Source: Nitzschia sp. pyKryTriq1
Taxonomy: Eukaryota > Bacillariophyta > Bacillariophyceae > Bacillariales > Bacillariaceae
Direction: 5' to 3'
DNA length: 64,000 nucleotides
Assembly (NCBI GenBank): GCA_956465555.1
Contig: OY101115.1
Span: forward strand, 496,001-560,000
Part shown: positions 58,935 through 64,000 of the stretch, piece by piece
How the letters are laid out: the number at the start of each line of letters is the position of its first letter
Numbering within the stretch: the stretch's first letter is position 1
The notes under the pieces: generated by a model
What the model saw: the letters and a program-made list of their open reading frames with translations, nothing else
What the model was told of the DNA's origin: nothing
Database searches by the model: none
Program-made: the position numbers and the translations under genes

Positions 58935-59727
58935 CTAGAGTAGTTCGCCTTCCATTGCAGAGCGAACACTACCAGCTGTGGCGGCTTCTGTGGCGGCTCG
59001 CGTCGTTTCTGCTGCAATCATCGTTTTCAGTAAGGATTGTTGCTCGTTCAGCAATTGAGATACAATCTTGTCAATGGCGGGTGAATATGGATTCTTCTTC
59101 AAACTAGATTTACGAGGCGGTTTCGGTTTCGTCCGACGATGTTCATTGGGTCGACTCCGCAAGGAGTGGCTGACTTTTTCCCTAGCATACTCATCCCCAA
59201 CATCGTACCATAGTCCCGTCTTGGTATCGAACAATAGAAATTTGCTAACAATGGAGGAGGAGCGGGGATGAATAAAAAATGTCGTCAGAACAAGGCCTCG
59301 TTTACTCAGGATCCTGCTCGAAATATAATGATGATAATAATAATAATAATTCTTACCTCCCCCCTTCCCTTAAAGTTTGCACCAATTCAAAGGTGATCTG
59401 AGTCTTTTCATCCCTTCGCCTTGCTCGTTGGTAAGCTTGTTTTTTCTCCAAAACCAACTCCCGAAACCGTCGATTTCCCGGATGCGACGACGTCATTTTA
59501 CCTCTTCCACAAATCACATCCACCGGTGCCGGTGTTGCAATGCCAAGGCTTGTCGAAGAAGGGACCATGGCAGTAACATTAAAGCCACTTTCCTCATCAT
59601 AATCTTCTTCGTCCTCCTCATCGTCGTCGCCGTCATCATTTTGATGTGAGTGGAACGAACTCTCCTCTACAAGTTCGTCCATCTCCACCCCATGATCCAT
59701 CCCACCACCCCCTTGGTCTTGTCTCAT
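58935..59727 (-). CDS. DUF6824-family protein 2
   Basis: Exons 59727-59357 and 59244-58935; intron GTAAGA...GTTAG, phase 2; 226 aa. The start is the ATG at 59727 (MRQDQGGGG); the frame is open further upstream only from TTG codons. Residues 1-70 are acidic. The family core spans the intron: VDVICGRGKMTSSHPGNRRFR and ITFELVQTLREGG in exon 1, then KFLLFDTKTGLWYDVGDEYA and REKVSHSLRSR in exon 2. A basic proline-rich RTKPKPPRKSSLKK stretch and a helical C-terminus follow, parallel to the neighbour. The domain layout matches protein 1, but this gene has an intron within the core and a longer acidic N-terminus, so the two are old relatives rather than a fresh copy. Confidence 0.8.
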
Positions 59728-60507
59728 AATCAAGCCTACGGTACTGTTGACAGTTGACGGAAATAGCAATAACAACTTATAGTAGCCAGCAGTCCTCCGA
59801 TTGTATGTATCGGGATCCTCCTATAATAAGATCTTTCTTGTGATTGGATGTATCCGGATAGGTGATGTGCTGTCCGTACAAGTACTGGTTGTGTACGCAA
59901 GGATATGATGTGTTACGCGTTTGCTGATGATTGGTTGACAAATGCGTTCGGGTCGATCCATCGTCCACCATCGCACCCGACCCATCACCTCCCATCAAAA
60001 CTGACAGCAACAGACCATCACAATGATGATGGCACGCGCCATACCGGTTAGTGCTGCACTTGTACCGTAGATATTCTTACCGGTACAATACCGGAATGTA
60101 CCAGGTATGTACCGGTAGACTACAGTACGGCAGTTCAAGTACGTAGTAGACGATGATGTGATGGATTATTCGCGAGGAAGATGACAAAAGTCGACACGTG
60201 GAAGGTTATCAAACTAAAAGAGGGGTTGAGTAAAAAGATATCGGGGAGAAACATGAGGGGAAATTTCTACCTCATGCATACGACGATCGAAAAAACAAAA
60301 AAAATACTACAGGTACATCATTTTGAGAAGTCGACGATGCTCGCTGTGATGCTGTTTTGTGGATTGTGGATGTGGACTTGTAGACTGCAGTATTACTACA
60401 GCCGGTACACTACTGAAAACTTGTGCACATAATTATTTACAGTATTTGTACTCGTAGCAAGCAAGGACTACAGAGCCAATTCCACCCATCCATCCTCTAC
60501 ATCCAGC
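59728..60507. other. Divergent intergenic region
   Basis: About 780 bp between divergent genes. A dense cluster of ACCGG/GTAC palindromes lies at 60050-60135. Polyadenine and GTAC runs occur near 60295-60460. Promoters of both neighbours must lie here, with no specific motif recognised. An 83-codon frame at 60181 is not convincing. Confidence 0.4.
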
Positions 60508-63500
60508 ATGCGACAAGGCGACGCTCCCCCCAAATCATCTTCTACCAATCCCTTTGATGATGATGAATTCGTCGTTGACGACGAACTCTTTCACGACGCC
60601 CTGCAAGATGATGAGGAACAGCAGCAATCGCAACCACGACAACAACAGCAGCGACTGGCACCACTCAATTTTGACAATCCATTTGATGACGTGGAAGATC
60701 CTGCCTTGAAATTTGACCAGCATGCCCGACGAAAGCTCTCGTACGACTTTGTGTCGCCTCTGGAAAACGCCATGATGCGACTGGGCACCAACCCCCGTCA
60801 GTCGCCTACCCAAGATACAGGCTACTCTACCTTTGCAAACTATCACAACGCCGCCAGCGTGACGACGCCTTTTTTGGAAGACGACGATGATGAAATCACA
60901 GAGGGGTCGGCCTTGTTGCAACAACAATCGGTGGCGCATTCGTCAGTGAAAAATATCAGGAGTGACATTTCGTCTTCTCCTGGCCGGTCCCCCGCTGGTC
61001 GCCGCCGCATTCCAACCGAAATCAGTACGGGAGGCCCCGTCGTGGCGTCAACATCAACATCAACATCATCCTCACGTCGACGATCCTCGACCAACACCAC
61101 CACGCGACGGAAATCATCGTCCACGATGATTCATCAAGGTGCTGGTAGTAGCAACAAAACGAATGCGGTACTGAAAGAACTGGCAAGTGGAGAGAATGAG
61201 TTTACTGTGGACTACAAGTACATTTTACTAGAGGATCTGGGGACGGCGTCCAGCTGGCTGATCCTGCTTTTGCCGTATGTGGCCTTTTTTCTGGCGCTCC
61301 TCTTGGAATCCTCCAAATCACTCAAAGTCGCTACGATGGATCCCTTGGCGGCAAAGGCGTCTTGTGTGATGCCGATGAAGGGTGGTGATGATGAGTGGAT
61401 AAGTGGTGGTAATAACAGACAGCAACAACATTCGTCATCATTGTTGATTCTTCCGGCACCGGCGGCGCCTTGCCATACCTCCTTTCAGGGACGACTGATA
61501 GACCAAGGGCACTACAACGCCATGTCGGGCGAGTACAACAAGACCTTGATCAATTACTCGGGGACGGTCTTTGAATCGGGAGTGCTACCCAGTATTCCTG
61601 TGCTTTCTACGTACCTCTATGGAGATGTCACCTATCAGGGCCTGACGACGGAAACCGTAGCCATGGTCTCACGAGGGATGGTGGAAGCCTCTGTGATGGT
61701 GCTGCAGCAACCAATAAACAACAACAAGGAAGACGCCGTTCTTGACAACAGCCACAGCAGCAGCGAGTCGTCAGCATGGTCACCCCTCTTCACATCGACA
61801 CCCAAAAGCCTTACCATGGCATGTCAACGAACCTCCTTGTTGGACGATGCTAGTAGTTCTCCCTCTTTGTGGGACTGCAAGACTCCTCGACTCATCGATG
61901 TGGTCTTCTCGATGCCCGACGCGGCAGTCTACGGCGCTGGCAATCTTCGTGTGAATATCTACTACTCACTCAAGATGAACTATTTTCAACAAAGCACACC
62001 ATATTCCCCAATGCAATCTACTACAGAAGACAACATAATCCTGTCGACGACGACGACGAGTCTTTCTAGTGAAGTCGAGCCGTCGCCGAGTGTGTATACC
62101 AAAAGCAAAAGGGATTCCTGGGCGATCGAGTCGACGCAATTGATTTCAGATGATCCCATGTCGTTATTGGAAGAATTAGTCGCTGCGTCCACATATACTT
62201 TGGAGCACATGAGTGATTTGGCAATGAATTTGGATACGGGGGTCCGGCTGAGTACCTTTCTCATCAGCTTTTGGTTTGTGATTTATTGGTGCTACAGTAT
62301 GGGCGTCTACGGATCCTGCAAAGGCTGCAGTAGTGGCTCACAACGAAAGAAAGAAGGTAAGAAGAAGCGGACTTCGTGAAAGAAGAAATACTATCGTTGG
62401 AAGCTACAAGGTCTTGGTTGCTCACTCTATAATTTGAAATTTACGTAGATGTCCTCTGGTGGGAATCGCCTTGGATCTTGTTTCCTGAACGATGGTACAT
62501 TATTGTGTTACTCTTTTCCTTGCTGCTCATGCAAGAACCTCTCTTGGCTGCCATGACGTTTTGTCCCAGCCTCGGCGCGAGCAGTCTATTGCATGTAGCT
62601 GCCGATGCGTGTATCGGTATCGGTGTTCAAGGGGTCCTTTTTGTGTATTTATGTCTCTTTGGCGGACTACCATTTCATACTGCGGCCATTACCAAGCGGC
62701 GAACCGACCACCAACGCAAAATGCTACAACTTCGACGGGCTGCCAAATATGTGGCGAAAGCAGAGCACCCAGCATCACCGACCGAGGAGGGCATAAATGA
62801 TTACATCAAAGATTACTTCGACCGCTTTGGAGATATCGATGGTAGCGCCTCCACCACCTATCTCCGTTTACAGAATGATCCTTGTTCCGATGGATGGGCT
62901 GATTTTCTCCTTTTCAAGCTACTACTTTTGATTATTGGGGTGGCATCTGTGATTGGAACAGCCTACTGCCGATTTCCTCCCGATGACGACGATGTGGCGG
63001 GAGGACGCTGGGACTCGATGATTCACCGTTACAAACTGGCGTACATTATCTGCGTCATTGTCCAATTCTTGTCACTAATCATCTGGCTGTTTCTAGTGAT
63101 TGCGGCAGCCATTGATGCTGGAAGAAAACTCCGAAGAGAACCTTTTCTTGGGACGCGACCAGTACAGTTGGCCTACCGGATCATTTTTGCTCACGTCTCG
63201 CTTGGATTCACGGTTTTGACCGTGTCATTTTTCAAGAACCTTTCACAAATATTGAAGAAATGGTCTTTTACCAATCCGATTCATTCACAAATCCGTGAAG
63301 CGCTACCTGGAGACGAGGAAACATCCAAATTGGAAATGACTATTCGGGTGCTTTCAGGAGTGGCACAGCAGTTTCCGTACAGCGGTACTGCTGCAAGTGT
63401 GGGGTCAGGAAAGATCTTGTTCGCCACCGTTTCGATCCTCATTACAGCCTTTATATTTCTACCGGCACACATTCTAGATGAGGAGGATGACGATCAATAC

Positions 63501-64000
63501 ATCGAGACTTGGGGAACTACGAGAACAACTCTGAACGACAGACTTCACGAACAACGCCGATTGCGTCGAGACAAGAGATTGGTCGTCAATTTGGCCCGCG
63601 ACTCGAAAACTTGGCGTGTGTTTCCGCTTCCAATTAAGCAAAGTACTGTTGCAACGACTATGCTTCACGATGACGTCTTTCAGATGTACAAAGATCTGTA
63701 CACCGACGGCAACACCAAAGGACGAGGCGTTGTGTCCATCGGGCCATATACGCCAGTCTTTTGCCTAGAGATTGCGTGTTGGCTTAACGAAGCATCTTGG
63801 CAAGCCTACTACGCACCAGCTGGCATTACCCCCAACGATTCAAATACCCCTGGCATGAAACTGGAAGGGCTGGGTCTACGTTTAGAAGGAGCAATTTACG
63901 ACGAGTCCACGGATACGCAAGTCTACGTTGCGACGAATGTGGCCGCACAAGTTGACGGAGAAGAGGATTCTGTGATTGTAGTCGCTTTCCGCGGGTCCAC
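60508..64000 (+). CDS. 1+7 TM protein fused to class-3 lipase, cut by window end
   Basis: Exons 60508-62356 and 62449-64000+; intron GTAAGA...ACGTAG, phase 1; at least 1,130 aa, incomplete. Residues 1-230 are cytosolic and low complexity. A membrane span (WLILLLPYVAFFLALLLES) is followed by a ~300-residue lumenal-type domain (CHTSFQGRLIDQGHYNAMSG...YGDVTYQ), then seven more spans from SFWFVIYWCYSMGVYG on, with WILFPERWYIIVLLFSLLLM as in GOST/TMEM181-type proteins. About residues 1040-1130 are cytosolic, with VIVVAFRGST at the very end matching the strand and loop just before the GxSxG of class-3 lipases. The GxSxG itself is outside the window. A membrane-bound acylglycerol or phospholipid hydrolase with a sensor-like 7TM part is inference. 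Confidence 0.7.

Noticed and set aside
60181-60432. 83-codon ORF upstream of the lipase gene
   Set aside because: Lys-rich, no motif, embedded in GTAC-rich intergenic DNA. Probably chance.

Overview
The window looks like nuclear DNA of a diatom, probably pennate. Four things point there: (i) several pre-proteins begin with a signal peptide followed by an aromatic residue at the cleavage point (SGF, AGF, SAF), the bipartite targeting type of red-derived complex plastids; (ii) genes carry short GT-AG introns, many of 50-200 nt; (iii) the gene set mixes a zeta-carotene desaturase, a PUFA-type ELO elongase and a RETICULATA-like protein with two genes of the DUF6824 family, which I know mainly from diatoms; (iv) Ser/Asp-rich proteins and GTAC-rich intergenic DNA are common. 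No rRNA, tRNA or CRISPR was recognised.

Layout. 1-17 kb: a CAMK-like protein kinase, a possible decayed gene, an acidic coiled-coil protein, RNA 3'-phosphate cyclase (RTCA), and two very long ankyrin plus coiled-coil paralogues on the minus strand. 17-28 kb: an unknown small protein, a plastid-type CX5R phosphatase, ZDS divergent from a Tat-targeted lumenal helical protein with a KOW-like tail, a GNAT-like protein, an Mpv17/PMP22 protein with a reading-frame break, and a membrane-anchored aldo-keto reductase. 28-40.5 kb: a PIAS/SIZ-type SUMO E3 ligase, a plastid ApbA/PanE-like protein, a three-exon coiled-coil protein, a DUF3411/RETICULATA-like membrane protein and an ELO elongase.

40.6-53.3 kb is the most remarkable part: two apparently identical 6,303-bp DNA transposons lie head to tail, separated by only 6 nt and flanked as a pair by an 8-bp target duplication. 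Each has one intact 1,643-codon gene. It combines a CXXC zinc-binding region, a candidate DDE transposase core, a DEDDy 3'-5' exonuclease placed inside that core, and a C-terminal Ulp1-type (C48) cysteine protease with all four catalytic residues. Each copy also has a 41-bp satellite flanked by 32-bp direct repeats, and GGCA...TGCC hairpin-like termini. The pair sits about 85 bp upstream of the elongase start codon.

53.3-64 kb: an ARL6IP4/SRp25-like splicing protein, an FSH1-family hydrolase that has lost its catalytic residues, a small hypothetical gene, two tail-to-tail DUF6824 genes, and at the right edge a large membrane protein that joins a GOST/TMEM181-like 1+7 TM region to a class-3 lipase domain cut by the window end.

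The host genes do not form an operon. ZDS and the lumenal protein share a divergent promoter region and both serve the plastid. All intron boundaries were read by eye from splice consensus and frame continuity. All family assignments come from motif recognition without database searches.
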